NCBI GenBank assembly: GCA_963819715.1
Contig: CAWFXE010000002.1
Span: 930,001-994,000, forward strand
Direction of reading: 5' to 3'
DNA length: 64,000 nucleotides
DNA from: DASUPK01 sp963819715
Lineage (GTDB): Bacteria; Actinomycetota; Thermoleophilia; Solirubrobacterales; 70-9
Shown here: one piece after another, positions 37,458 to 45,893 of the stretch
How positions within the stretch are numbered: the stretch's first letter is position 1
How the letters are laid out: each line of letters starts with the position of its first letter
Made by a program: the position numbers and the translations under genes
The notes under the pieces: model-generated
Database searches by the model: none
What the model saw: only the letters and a program-made list of their open reading frames with translations
Told to the model about the DNA's origin: nothing

Positions 37458-39079
37458 TGAAACGGATCAGGGCGGCATTTGCGGCGACTGTCGTTGGTGC
37501 GGCAATTGCCGCACCGGTCGCAGGGGCGCAGACCACCACCGATCCGGGGGCCACGACGACGACCACCGATCCGCCCGAGCCTCCCAGCCAGCCCCAGCCG
37601 CCCGTCACCCCGCTGCCTCCGCCGACCCGGGTCCCGAAGCAGAAGCCGAAGCCGAAGCCTCAGCCCAAGCCGACGCCAAAGGCACCGAAGACGGGCGGCA
37701 CCAAGCCGAAGGGGGGCGAGAACGAGAAGGGCACCGCCAAGGTCGGCGGCACCGCGCCCCCGCCGCCGGCTCCCCTGGTGCCGACGGCCTGCGGCCCGGT
37801 CGCGATTCCGGCCTACCTCGGGCCGATCTACCAGGCCGCCGCGCAGGCCTACGACCTCGGCCCCGCCGGCCCGTCCATCCTGGCCGCGATCAACGAGATC
37901 GAGAGCGGCTTCGGGCAGAACCTGGGGCCCTCGTCGGCCGGCGCGGTGGGCTGGATGCAGTTCATGCCCTCCACCTGGGCCACCTACGGCGTCGACGCAG
38001 ACAACGACGGCACCAAGGACCCGAACAACCCCAACGACGCGATCTTCGCCGCCGCCCGCTACCTGCGCGCGGCCGGCATGCCGGAGGACCCGGAGGGCGC
38101 GGTCTTCGCCTACAACCACGCCGACTGGTACGTCGCCGAGGTCATGGCCCGCGCCGCCTGCTTCAGCGGGATCGGCAACGGAGCGCTCGGCGGGCTCTCC
38201 CTGATCCCGAAGCGGCAGGAGCTGGTCTGTTCGCCGGCCGACGGCTCGCGCGAGTCCATCCCCGACGACTACATGAAGGCCTTCCAGGACGCCGCCGGCC
38301 GCTACGACCTGGGCCAGAGCGGCGTCTGGGCCCTGGCAGCCGTCGCCAGGGTCGAGTCCAACTTCGGCAAGGGAATGAGCGGCGAGCAGCTCTCCAGGGT
38401 CGGCCCGCTCGGCATCACCGAAGACCACTGGAAGCAGTACGCGGTGGACGGCGACGGGGACGGGAAGATCAAGCACCAGGGCCCCGCGGACTCAGCGGCC
38501 ACCCTGGCAAGGATGATCTGGGCGGCGGGCGACCTGCGCGCCGGGCTCTTCCAGCACAACCACGCCGAGTGGTACGTCGAATCGGTTCTGCAGGACGCCG
38601 AGTCCATGGCGGGCAGCTGCCAGGTGAAGACGGTCGCCTACTCGGTCGCACTCCCCGGACCGACGAACGCGCCGATCAACTGGGCGAACGTCGAGCTCTC
38701 GAATCAGCTCGAGATGGTCGACATCCAGTCGGGCGCGATCGACCCCCGCATCCTCAACATCCTCGGCGCGATCAGCCAGCAGCACACGATCCGCATCTCC
38801 GCGCTGCGCTCCGACCACTCCAAGCTCACCTCGAGCGGCAACGTCTCGAACCACTACTACGGCCGCGCGATGGACATCGCCGCGATCGACGGCGTTCCGT
38901 GCACCGACGTGTCGGTCGACGGGCCGTGCGGGACCATCGCCCGCCAGCTCGGCGCTCTGCCCGCCGGCCAGGAGCCGACAGAGCTCATCTACTGCTGGGA
39001 CCCGGACGGCCCCGCGAACCCCAACGGGTTCGCGCAGGCCGACCACTGCAACCACGTGCACGTCGGGTTCGACGCTTAG
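37457..39079 (+). CDS. secreted peptidoglycan hydrolase with two transglycosylase-like modules and an M15-like C-terminus
   Basis: A 540-residue exported protein with a signal peptide of about 26 residues and a Pro/Lys-rich linker to about residue 105. Module 1 (about 115-240) is SLT-like, with E-I-E-S-G-F-G, G-W-M-Q-F-M-P and a Ca-loop-like D-A-D-N-D-G. Module 2 (about 265-380) repeats that plan (R-V-E-S-N-F-G, D-G-D-G-D-G). The C-terminal 120 residues contain S-N-H-Y-Y-G-R-A-M-D and a final N-H-V-H-V-G-F, the H-x6-D...H-x-H zinc pattern of M15 peptidases. Glycan cleavage and peptide trimming in one chain is the inference. Confidence 0.78.
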   Translation: MKRIRAAFAATVVGAAIAAPVAGAQTTTDPGATTTTTDPPEPPSQPQPPVTPLPPPTRVPKQKPKPKPQPKPTPKAPKTGGTKPKGGENEKGTAKVGGTAPPPPAPLVPTACGPVAIPAYLGPIYQAAAQAYDLGPAGPSILAAINEIESGFGQNLGPSSAGAVGWMQFMPSTWATYGVDADNDGTKDPNNPNDAIFAAARYLRAAGMPEDPEGAVFAYNHADWYVAEVMARAACFSGIGNGALGGLSLIPKRQELVCSPADGSRESIPDDYMKAFQDAAGRYDLGQSGVWALAAVARVESNFGKGMSGEQLSRVGPLGITEDHWKQYAVDGDGDGKIKHQGPADSAATLARMIWAAGDLRAGLFQHNHAEWYVESVLQDAESMAGSCQVKTVAYSVALPGPTNAPINWANVELSNQLEMVDIQSGAIDPRILNILGAISQQHTIRISALRSDHSKLTSSGNVSNHYYGRAMDIAAIDGVPCTDVSVDGPCGTIARQLGALPAGQEPTELIYCWDPDGPANPNGFAQADHCNHVHVGFDA

Positions 39080-39086
39080 CTCCGCA

Positions 39087-39092
39087 TAGGCT
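39087..39092 (+). promoter_or_regulatory. putative leaderless -10 element (TAGGCT)
   Basis: TAGGCT lies seven bases before ATG 39100 of the crotonase gene; no ribosome-binding site is present. Confidence 0.55.
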
Positions 39093-39099
39093 TCGGCCT

Positions 39100-40029
39100 A
39101 TGCCGATGCTCGACACCGAGCGGCGCGGCCGCGTCTTGGTCGTGCGCATCGACCACCCGCCGCACAACTTCATGACCGCAGACATGGTGCGCGCGCTGCG
39201 GCGGCTGGTTGCCTCGCTGCGCGGTGACCGCTCCGTTGGGGCGGTCGTGATCACCGGCAAACCCGACGACCTCTACATCACGCACTACGACGTTGGGGAG
39301 ATCCTGCACAGCGTCCAGCGTGTTGGCATCGCGGCGCCGCCCTGGCTGACGGCGATCGTCCTGCGGGTCGTCGGCGCGCTGCGGCATGTTCCGGTGCTGC
39401 GAGACCTGGCCGAGCGGACGCCGATGGCGGCTGTGTTCGAGCTCTACCGGATCCACGATCTCTTCCTGGAGATGAACCGCTCCGACAAGGTCTTCATCGC
39501 GGCGATCAACGGACCGGCGACGGGCGGTGGGTGCGAGCTCTCGCTCGCCTGCGACGTCCGGCTGATGGCGGATACCGACATCGCCATCGGGCTGCCCGAG
39601 ATGACGATCGACTTCAACCCGGGGGCGGGTGGGACCCAGCGGCTGCCGAGGCTGGTCGGGGTCGGCCGCGCGCTGCAGATGATGCTCGAAGGCCGGACTC
39701 TGAGCCCGCGCGAGGCGCTCGATCACGGCCTGGTCGGCGCGGTCGTGCCGCCCGACCAGGTGAAGGAGGCCGCCATCCACATGGGTGAGCGGCTGGCTCG
39801 GCGCTCGCCGGAGGCCGTGCGCTCCCTGAAGCGCGCCGTCTACGAGGGCGCCTCGCTGCCGCTGGCCCAAGGTCTGGCTGTCGAGCGGAAGTGGTTCATG
39901 GTCGCGTCGGCGACGGACTCTTCGCAGGAGAAGATGGCCGCGATGACCAGGCAGGTGGAGGAGGAAGGCAAGTCCCCCTGGGCGACCGCGGAGGACCTCG
40001 TCCCCTGGCAGGACGGGACGGCGCGTTAG
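39100..40029 (+). CDS. enoyl-CoA hydratase/isomerase (crotonase) family protein
   Basis: A 309-residue crotonase. The CoA/oxyanion segment A-A-I-N-G-P-A-T-G-G-G-C-E and the catalytic-side segment L-P-E-M-T-I-D-F-N-P-G-A-G-G-T-Q-R-L-P-R are intact. About 40 extra residues sit before the oxyanion motif compared with a 260-residue hydratase. Hydration or isomerisation of an acyl-CoA is expected; the specific substrate is unknown. It converges on a methyltransferase gene one base away. Confidence 0.82.
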   Translation: MPMLDTERRGRVLVVRIDHPPHNFMTADMVRALRRLVASLRGDRSVGAVVITGKPDDLYITHYDVGEILHSVQRVGIAAPPWLTAIVLRVVGALRHVPVLRDLAERTPMAAVFELYRIHDLFLEMNRSDKVFIAAINGPATGGGCELSLACDVRLMADTDIAIGLPEMTIDFNPGAGGTQRLPRLVGVGRALQMMLEGRTLSPREALDHGLVGAVVPPDQVKEAAIHMGERLARRSPEAVRSLKRAVYEGASLPLAQGLAVERKWFMVASATDSSQEKMAAMTRQVEEEGKSPWATAEDLVPWQDGTAR

Positions 40030-40677
40030 TCAGGTGGGGCGGACGCCCGAGGGCCGCTGCGCGACCCCGCGAATCACCGGACGAACGATCCGCGGCGCCT
40101 TCGGCAGCTTCATGTCCTCGAGGCTGTCGATCCAAAAGCCTGCATCGGCCAGGAGCTGACCCGTGTCGCGATTCGGGTGGCAGCCGGCTGCGACGAAGCC
40201 CCACGGCCGCTCCAGCCGGTCCTGCCAGCGGGCGAGATGCGGCCGGTTGCTGCGCACGTGCTCGAGGTATAGGAGCTTGCCGCCCTCCACCAGCACGCGC
40301 CGGGCCTCCGCCAGCGCGCGCAGGGGGTCGGGAACGGTGCAGAGCACGAGGGTCGACACCACCACGTCGAAGCTGCCGTCGTCGAAAGGAAGATCCTCCG
40401 CGGACGCCTCGACCACGCTGGGATTGCCCGCGGCTCCCGGATCCGTCGCCAGCCGCTCCCTGAGCCGCTTGGCCATGTGCGGGTCCGGCTCGGTCATGAC
40501 CAGCTCGGTGACGGCGTCGGTGTAGTGCTCGAGGTTGTGCCCCGTCCCGGCGCCGAGCTCGAGCACCCGGCCACTCGCCGTCGCGAGCAGCTCCTGGCGC
40601 ATCCGGCCCAGTCCGGCGCGCTCGGTGCCGGCCAGCATCCGGTCGTAGAAGCGAGCGAAGATCGGGTGCTCACTCAC
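40030..40677 (-). CDS. class I SAM-dependent methyltransferase
   Basis: A 215-residue UbiE/Methyltransf_11-type protein. Motif I reads V-L-E-L-G-A-G-T-G near residue 40, motif II contains E-P-D, and the post-motif segment is F-D-V-V-V-S-T-L-V-L. The N-terminus F-A-R-F-Y-D-R-M is typical of small quinone or lipid methyltransferases. GTG 40677 is selected since GATGAT lies exactly six bases upstream. The substrate is unknown. Confidence 0.8.
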   Translation of the reverse strand: MSEHPIFARFYDRMLAGTERAGLGRMRQELLATASGRVLELGAGTGHNLEHYTDAVTELVMTEPDPHMAKRLRERLATDPGAAGNPSVVEASAEDLPFDDGSFDVVVSTLVLCTVPDPLRALAEARRVLVEGGKLLYLEHVRSNRPHLARWQDRLERPWGFVAAGCHPNRDTGQLLADAGFWIDSLEDMKLPKAPRIVRPVIRGVAQRPSGVRPT

Positions 40678-40788
40678 ACCCAGATCATCTCCCAAGATCC
40701 GGACGCGCACCTCGGGATTGCACGCCACCGCGGAAAGTGAAAGAAAGTGGGGTCCACGAGGGGCAAGTCACCTGGAGAGGAGATAGCG

Positions 40789-41070
40789 ATGCCGACATTC
40801 GTAATGCTCACCAACCTGACCTCCGAGGGGGTTCAGACGCTGAAGAACAACCCGACGCGGGTCCAGGAGGTCAACAAGGAGGTCGAGCAGCTCGGGGTCA
40901 AGGTCAAGGAGCAGTGGGCCACGCTCGGGCAGTACGACTTCATCACGATCGTCGAGGCGCCCGACGAGAAGACGATGGCCAAGGTCTCGGTCGAGCTCGG
41001 TTCCCGCGGAACCATGAGCAGCCAGACCCTCGCGGCGATTCCGGTCGAGGATTTCGCGAGCGCCCTTTGA
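40789..41070 (+). CDS. GYD-domain protein
   Basis: A 93-residue alpha/beta protein with the family's Q-Y-D-F (G-Y-D-like) segment in L-G-Q-Y-D-F-I-T-I-V-E-A-P. Function is unknown in the family. A GAGGAG ribosome-binding site precedes ATG 40789. Its TGA overlaps the TTG start of purD, so it leads the first purine transcript. Confidence 0.82.
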   Translation: MPTFVMLTNLTSEGVQTLKNNPTRVQEVNKEVEQLGVKVKEQWATLGQYDFITIVEAPDEKTMAKVSVELGSRGTMSSQTLAAIPVEDFASAL

Positions 41071-42365
41071 GGGTTCTCGTCGTAGGCGGCGGCGGTCGCG
41101 AGCACGCGATCGTCCGTGCTCTCGCCCGCTCGCCCCAGAAGCCGGAGCTGCTGTGCGCGCCCGGCAACGCCGGGATCGCGGATGAGGCTCGTTCGCTCGA
41201 GGTCGGGCAGGAGGACGTCGGCGCGCTGGTGGCGACGGCTCGCGACGAGCGGGTCGATCTGGTCGTTGTCGGTCCGGAGGCGCCCCTGGTGGGCGGCCTG
41301 GTCGACGCACTCGAGGCCGAGGGCATTGCCGCGTTCGGCCCGAGCGCGGAAGCAGCCCGTCTGGAGGGCTCGAAGCTCCATGCGAAGGAGCTGATGAACG
41401 AGGCCGGCGTGCCGACGGCGGCCTACGCGGTCGTGCGGTCGCGCGAGGAGGCGCTCGAGCAGGTGGCTCGCTCCGCTTTCCCCGCCGTCCTCAAGGCCGA
41501 CGGGCTGGCGGCGGGGAAAGGCGTGATCATCTGCGCCACGGAGGCCGAGGCGCGCGAGGCGGTGGGCGTCTTCTTCGAGGAGCGGCGATTCGGCGACACC
41601 GAGGTCGTGCTCGAGGAGTTCCTCGCAGGCGAGGAGCTCTCGGTGCTCGCTCTCTGCGACGGCGAGAACGTGCTTCCGCTCGCTCCTGCCCAGGACTACA
41701 AGCGGATCTACGACGGCGACGAGGGCCCGAACACGGGCGGCATGGGCAGCTACTCACCGGTTCCCGGGTTCGACCCGGCCGAGACCGAGCGAATCGCCGA
41801 CCTCGTGCACAGGCCGGTGGTTGAGGCGATGAAACGGCGGAGCACACCCTTCCACGGGGTCCTCTACGCCGGCCTGATGTTGACCGAGGGCGGCCCGAAG
41901 GTCCTCGAGTTCAACTGCCGCTTCGGCGATCCGGAGACGCAGGCGGTACTGCCCAGGCTGCGCTCGGACCTGCTCGCCCTCTGCCTCGGCTCGCGCGAGC
42001 CGGGCGGACTGGCCGGCGTCGAAGCCGAGTTCGGCGACGATTGGGCGGTGACCGTGGTGCTCGCGTCCGCCGGCTACCCCGCCTCATCGTCAAAGGGCGA
42101 CGTGATCTCGGGACTCGACGAGGCGGCCGCCGGCGAGGGTGTCGAGGTGACACACGCGGGCACGGCCCGCGAGGATGGGCAGGTCGTGACCGCGGGCGGA
42201 CGGGTTCTCAACGTGACCGGGATTGCGCGGACGGCGGCCGAGGCCCGGCGGCGCGCCTACGATGCCGCCGGATTGATCAGCTTCGACGGAAAGCAGATGC
42301 GCACAGACATCGCGGCGCGTGCGGTAGATGCGAGGGCGCGCGTAAGCGCGACCCGTTTTATGTAA
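41067..42365 (+). CDS. purD: phosphoribosylamine-glycine ligase
   Basis: A 432-residue ATP-grasp enzyme for the second step of purine synthesis. The N-terminus R-V-L-V-V-G-G-G-G-R-E-H-A, the K-A-D-G-L-A-A-G-K-G loop, P-N-T-G-G-M-G and N-C-R-F-G-D-P-E-T-Q are diagnostic. The start is a TTG overlapping the GYD stop (TTGA); no better start exists before the GGGGREHA motif. purE follows 30 bases later. Confidence 0.96.
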   Translation: MRVLVVGGGGREHAIVRALARSPQKPELLCAPGNAGIADEARSLEVGQEDVGALVATARDERVDLVVVGPEAPLVGGLVDALEAEGIAAFGPSAEAARLEGSKLHAKELMNEAGVPTAAYAVVRSREEALEQVARSAFPAVLKADGLAAGKGVIICATEAEAREAVGVFFEERRFGDTEVVLEEFLAGEELSVLALCDGENVLPLAPAQDYKRIYDGDEGPNTGGMGSYSPVPGFDPAETERIADLVHRPVVEAMKRRSTPFHGVLYAGLMLTEGGPKVLEFNCRFGDPETQAVLPRLRSDLLALCLGSREPGGLAGVEAEFGDDWAVTVVLASAGYPASSSKGDVISGLDEAAAGEGVEVTHAGTAREDGQVVTAGGRVLNVTGIARTAAEARRRAYDAAGLISFDGKQMRTDIAARAVDARARVSATRFM

Positions 42366-42395
42366 TGGCCGCCTGACGATCGAATGGAGGAGTCG

Positions 42396-42860
42396 ATGCC
42401 AAAGGGCGAGGTTGCCGAGACGATGCCCCAGGTGGAGGAGGCGTTCGAGGAGATCGAGGTGGATGCGCCGCTCGTCGGGATCATCATGGGCTCGAAGAAC
42501 GACAAGCCCAAGATGCAGCCGGCCGGCGAGGCGCTCCAGGACCACGGGATTCGCTACGAGGTGAGGGTCCTGAGCGCGCACCGTCAGCCTGAGGAGACCA
42601 GCGACTACTGCATCAACGCCCGGATGCGCGGCCTCAAGGTGATCATCGCCGGAGCCGGGATGTCCGCGGCGCTTCCCGGCTTCGCAGCCTCGAAGACGGA
42701 CCTGCCGGTGATCGGCGTGCCCATCGGCGGCAAGAACCTCGGTGGTCTCGATGCGCTCCTCTCCGCGGTTCAGATGCCGCCTGGCGTCCCGGTCGGATGC
42801 GTGGCCATCGACGGTGCGAAGAACGCCGGGCTGCTGGCGGTTCGCATCATCAACGCCTAG
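42396..42860 (+). CDS. purE: PurE, N5-carboxyaminoimidazole ribonucleotide mutase or AIR carboxylase
   Basis: A 154-residue protein. The phosphate/ribose motif G-S-K-N-D, the conserved S-A-H-R near residue 62 and the I-A-G-A-G motif identify PurE. An acidic N-terminal extension of about 22 residues is unusual. The usual A-A-H-L-P-G is S-A-A-L-P-G, so that His is missing. No purK accompanies it. Whether it acts as class I mutase or class II carboxylase cannot be settled. GGAGGA lies before ATG 42396, so the in-frame ATG at 42384 is rejected. Confidence 0.88.
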   Translation: MPKGEVAETMPQVEEAFEEIEVDAPLVGIIMGSKNDKPKMQPAGEALQDHGIRYEVRVLSAHRQPEETSDYCINARMRGLKVIIAGAGMSAALPGFAASKTDLPVIGVPIGGKNLGGLDALLSAVQMPPGVPVGCVAIDGAKNAGLLAVRIINA

Positions 42861-43785
42861 CGATTCTCTGCTGCAGCTCCGCGGTCAGCTGTGAGGCGAC
42901 CTCGTGCAGAAGGTCCACGAACGCCCTGGCCTGCTGCGGCTCGTCGGTCGCACGCCTCGCCACGAACACTGCGCGGCTGGCGGGGCGGTCGCTGCGGATC
43001 CTGATCAACGCCACGTCGGATCGCACTCCGTCGGCCGCAAGTCCCGGAACGAGCGTGACCCCAAGGCCGGCCGCGACCAGGCCGAGCTTTGCGGTCCACT
43101 CCTTGGCGATCAGCTCGACCTTGGGCTGCCAATCGGCCCATTGCCACGCGCCGAGCATCGAGTCGTTCGCTTTGGAGCTGCCGGCGATCCAGCGTTCGGT
43201 GACCAAGTCATCGAGATTCACGGTGCGACGCCGCGCGAGCGGATGTTCGAGACCAACAGCGAGCAGCAACGGATCATCGATCAGATGCTCCAGCGTGATA
43301 CGCCGATCGCGTGGCGGCTGCCGCTGCGGCAGGACACCGATCACGGCGACCTCGGCCGCGCCGCTGACGAGCCTGCGGATCTGCGACGAGGTGCTGCCCT
43401 CTCGCAGCGAAACGTCGACCTCCGGGTGTCGCTCGCGGAACGCGCGCAGGGTGCGGGGAAGCAGCGCCGCTACCGCGGTTGGCACCGCACCGACCCTGAG
43501 CCTGCCCGAGGCGAGCTTCGACATCCCGGCGAGTTCGCGCTGCGCTGCATCCACCTCGTCCAGGACGCTGCCGGCCCGGCGCAGAAGAGCTCCGCCCGCC
43601 TCGGTCAGCTGGACTCCGCGCGCTGTTCTCTCGAACAGCTGGGTCCCCGCCGCGGCCTCCAGCCCGGCCACCTGCCGAGAGACGGCCGACTGCGTGTAGC
43701 CGAGCGACGACGCCGCCGCCGTGAACGATCCGTTGGCGGCCACCTCGCGGAGGACTCTGAGGCCGGTCAGGCTCAGCTCAGCCAT
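42850..43785 (-). CDS. LysR-family transcriptional regulator
   Basis: A 311-residue regulator. The N-terminal winged helix has T-A-A-A-S-S-L-G-Y-T-Q-S-A-V-S-R-Q-V-A-G-L-E. A linker helix and an effector domain from about residue 90 follow. It overlaps the end of purE by 11 bases, convergently, and is divergent from a SnoaL-like gene 95 bases away, which is its likely target by the usual LysR layout. No obvious T-N11-A palindrome stands out. Confidence 0.9.
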   Translation of the reverse strand: MAELSLTGLRVLREVAANGSFTAAASSLGYTQSAVSRQVAGLEAAAGTQLFERTARGVQLTEAGGALLRRAGSVLDEVDAAQRELAGMSKLASGRLRVGAVPTAVAALLPRTLRAFRERHPEVDVSLREGSTSSQIRRLVSGAAEVAVIGVLPQRQPPRDRRITLEHLIDDPLLLAVGLEHPLARRRTVNLDDLVTERWIAGSSKANDSMLGAWQWADWQPKVELIAKEWTAKLGLVAAGLGVTLVPGLAADGVRSDVALIRIRSDRPASRAVFVARRATDEPQQARAFVDLLHEVASQLTAELQQRIARR

Positions 43786-43880
43786 GCGTAAGACGCATGG
43801 TAGCTGTGAGTGATCCTCGCTTGTGGCATTCCTCGGCAGTGCCTAACTTCAATTGGAGTCGATCTGAGGAGGAACAAACG

Positions 43881-44300
43881 ATGGATGCAGCCGAGAACAA
43901 GGAACTCATGCGGGCGGCGTTCGACGAGCTCGCGAAGGGCGACGGCCGGCCCTTCGTCGATCTTCTCGCCGAGGACATCCGCTGGACGATCATCGGGACC
44001 ACCGAGTGGTCGGGGACCTGGGAGGGCAGGCGCGCTGTGCGGACGGGCCTGCTGGACCCGCTCTTCGACCAGTTCGCGACGCGGTATCGAAACCGGGCCA
44101 TTCGGCTCATCGCCGAGGACGACTACGTTGTGATCGAATGCCGCGGCGATGTCACCACGAAGGCAGACCAGCCGTATCGCAACACCTATTGCTACGTCTG
44201 CCGGCTCGACGGGGGAATGGTGAGGGAGCTGACCGAGTACTGCGACACAGAGTTGCTGACCAAGGCACTGACGCCGCCGTGGGTCGAGACCGCGGCCTGA
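43881..44300 (+). CDS. SnoaL-like (NTF2-fold) protein
   Basis: A 139-residue cone-fold protein with the helical start E-L-M-R-A-A-F-D-E-L, an E-D-I-R-W-T-I-I-G-T segment and a C-terminal E-L-T-E-Y-C-D-T-E. The start is decided by a GAGGAGG nine bases before ATG 43881. It is divergent from the LysR gene and eight bases upstream of purB. Small-molecule enzyme or binding role; unknown. Confidence 0.75.
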   Translation: MDAAENKELMRAAFDELAKGDGRPFVDLLAEDIRWTIIGTTEWSGTWEGRRAVRTGLLDPLFDQFATRYRNRAIRLIAEDDYVVIECRGDVTTKADQPYRNTYCYVCRLDGGMVRELTEYCDTELLTKALTPPWVETAA

Positions 44301-44307
44301 TTCCGAC

Positions 44308-45591
44308 GTGATTCCGAGGTACACCAGGGAGGAGATCGGCGCCGTCTGGACGCAGCAGCGGCGCATGGAGACCTGGCTGAAGGTCGAGCTCGCCGCAACC
44401 GGTGCCTGGGCGGCGGAGGGCATCGTCCCCGAGGAGGCGGCGCGCGCCTGTCGCGAGAAGGCCTCGTTCACCGTCGAGGCCGTCGAGGAACGGGAGAGGA
44501 CCACCGGTCACGACGTGGCTGCCTTCGTCGACGTCGTCTCCAGCTCGATCGGCGAGGAGGGACGGTGGCTGCACTACGGCCTCACCTCCTCCGACGTTCT
44601 CGACACGGCGCTGGCCCTCCAGCTCGTCGATGCCGGGGAGATCGTGGTGCGGGGCGCCCGGGCCTACCGGGATGCCCTGGTGATCCGCGCCAAGGAGTTC
44701 GCCGAGACGCTCTGCGTCGGCCGCACCCACGGCGTGCACGCGGAGCCCACGACCTTCGGCCTGCGGCTCGCGGGGTTCGCGTTCGAGGCCGACCGCAACC
44801 TGCAGCGCCTGACGGATGCATTCGAGCAGGTGGCCTTCGGGAAGCTCTCCGGCGCGGTCGGCACCTATGCCTCGATCCCGCCCGCCGCGGAGGCGCGCGT
44901 TATGGAGTCGCTGGGCCTCGCCGCCGAGGACATCTCCACGCAGGTCGTCCCGCGCGACCGCCATGCGGTCGTCCTGGCCCGGGTCGCCATCGCCGGCGCC
45001 GGTCTCGAGCGCTTCGGCCAGGAGATCCGGAACCTCCAGCGCACCGAGGTCCGCGAGGTCGAGGAGCCGTTCGGCTCCGGGCAGAAGGGCTCTTCGGCGA
45101 TGCCTCACAAACGCAACCCGATCCTGGCCGAGCGAATTTGCGGCCTGGCCCGCGTGCTGCGCGGCTACTCGCAGGTCGGGATGGAGAACGTCGCACTCTG
45201 GCACGAGCGGGACATCTCGCACTCCGGCGCCGAGCGCGTCGTCCTGCCGGACGGGACGATCACCCTCGACTACATGCAGCACCTCGCCACCAGGATCGTC
45301 GAGGGGATGACCGTCCACACCGACCGGATGCGGGAGAACATCGAACTCACCCACGGAGCGCTGTTCAGCCAGCGAGCGCTGACCCCGCTGGTCGAGTCCG
45401 GGATGACCCGCGACGACGCCTACCGGGTCGTCCAGGAGAACGCCCAGCGAGCCTGGGACGAGGGGACGAGCTTCCGCGAGCTGATCGCAGCGGCCGCTCC
45501 GCAGCTCGATCTCGATGCGGTTTTCGACTACGGGGCCTACCTGAAGTACGTGCCCGAGGTGCTGGCGCGTCTGGATAGGCTTGAGGCGTGA
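44308..45591 (+). CDS. purB: adenylosuccinate lyase
   Basis: A 427-residue fumarase-superfamily enzyme acting at two purine steps (SAICAR cleavage and AMP formation). T-S-S-D-V-x-D-T, the R-T-H-G-V-H-A-E segment with the catalytic His, and the flexible signature loop S-S-A-M-P-H-K-R-N-P are all present. The GTG start follows the SnoaL gene by seven bases. The last codons of purB contain a TAGGCT element for the next gene. Confidence 0.96.
   Translation: MIPRYTREEIGAVWTQQRRMETWLKVELAATGAWAAEGIVPEEAARACREKASFTVEAVEERERTTGHDVAAFVDVVSSSIGEEGRWLHYGLTSSDVLDTALALQLVDAGEIVVRGARAYRDALVIRAKEFAETLCVGRTHGVHAEPTTFGLRLAGFAFEADRNLQRLTDAFEQVAFGKLSGAVGTYASIPPAAEARVMESLGLAAEDISTQVVPRDRHAVVLARVAIAGAGLERFGQEIRNLQRTEVREVEEPFGSGQKGSSAMPHKRNPILAERICGLARVLRGYSQVGMENVALWHERDISHSGAERVVLPDGTITLDYMQHLATRIVEGMTVHTDRMRENIELTHGALFSQRALTPLVESGMTRDDAYRVVQENAQRAWDEGTSFRELIAAAAPQLDLDAVFDYGAYLKYVPEVLARLDRLEA
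45576..45581 (+). promoter_or_regulatory. putative internal leaderless -10 (TAGGCT) inside purB
   Basis: TAGGCT ends six bases before GTG 45588, while encoding the last residues of PurB. It could give a separate leaderless transcript for the downstream genes. Confidence 0.4.
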
Positions 45592-45893
45592 TCCTCTACA
45601 CCTGCGGCCAGCGGGACAAGCACGCCGCGATCGGACACGCCTGCGGGCGCGCGGCGAGGGCGCTCGACGAGGCGGGCTACGAGTACGAGATCCGCGATCT
45701 GCCCGGCTACCGGCTGATGCCCTGGACCTGGGGCGAGCGCCGCAACGGGCGTGACGAGGTGAAGGAGCTCACCGGCCAGATCAACCTGCCGGTGCTCGCG
45801 CTCGACGAGGGCAAGACGGTCGTCGGGTCGGGCCAGATCATCGAGTGGGCGAAGGCACATCCCACGGTTCAACCCGAGGTGGGAGGCGGATGA
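45588..45893 (+). CDS. glutaredoxin/GST-N-terminal-like protein
   Basis: A 101-residue thioredoxin-fold protein that starts I-L-Y-T-C-G-Q-R with one Cys at residue 6, then shows the cis-Pro segment I-N-L-P-V-L and G-S-G-Q-I-I-E-W as in glutathione-transferase N-domains. Single-Cys redox or thiol-binding chemistry is likely; the partner thiol is unknown. GTGA overlap with purB and ATGA overlap with purC embed it in the purine operon. Confidence 0.75.
   Translation: MILYTCGQRDKHAAIGHACGRAARALDEAGYEYEIRDLPGYRLMPWTWGERRNGRDEVKELTGQINLPVLALDEGKTVVGSGQIIEWAKAHPTVQPEVGGG

Noticed and set aside
43786..43880. Specific LysR operator between the LysR and SnoaL genes
   Set aside because: No convincing T-N11-A palindrome could be picked by eye.
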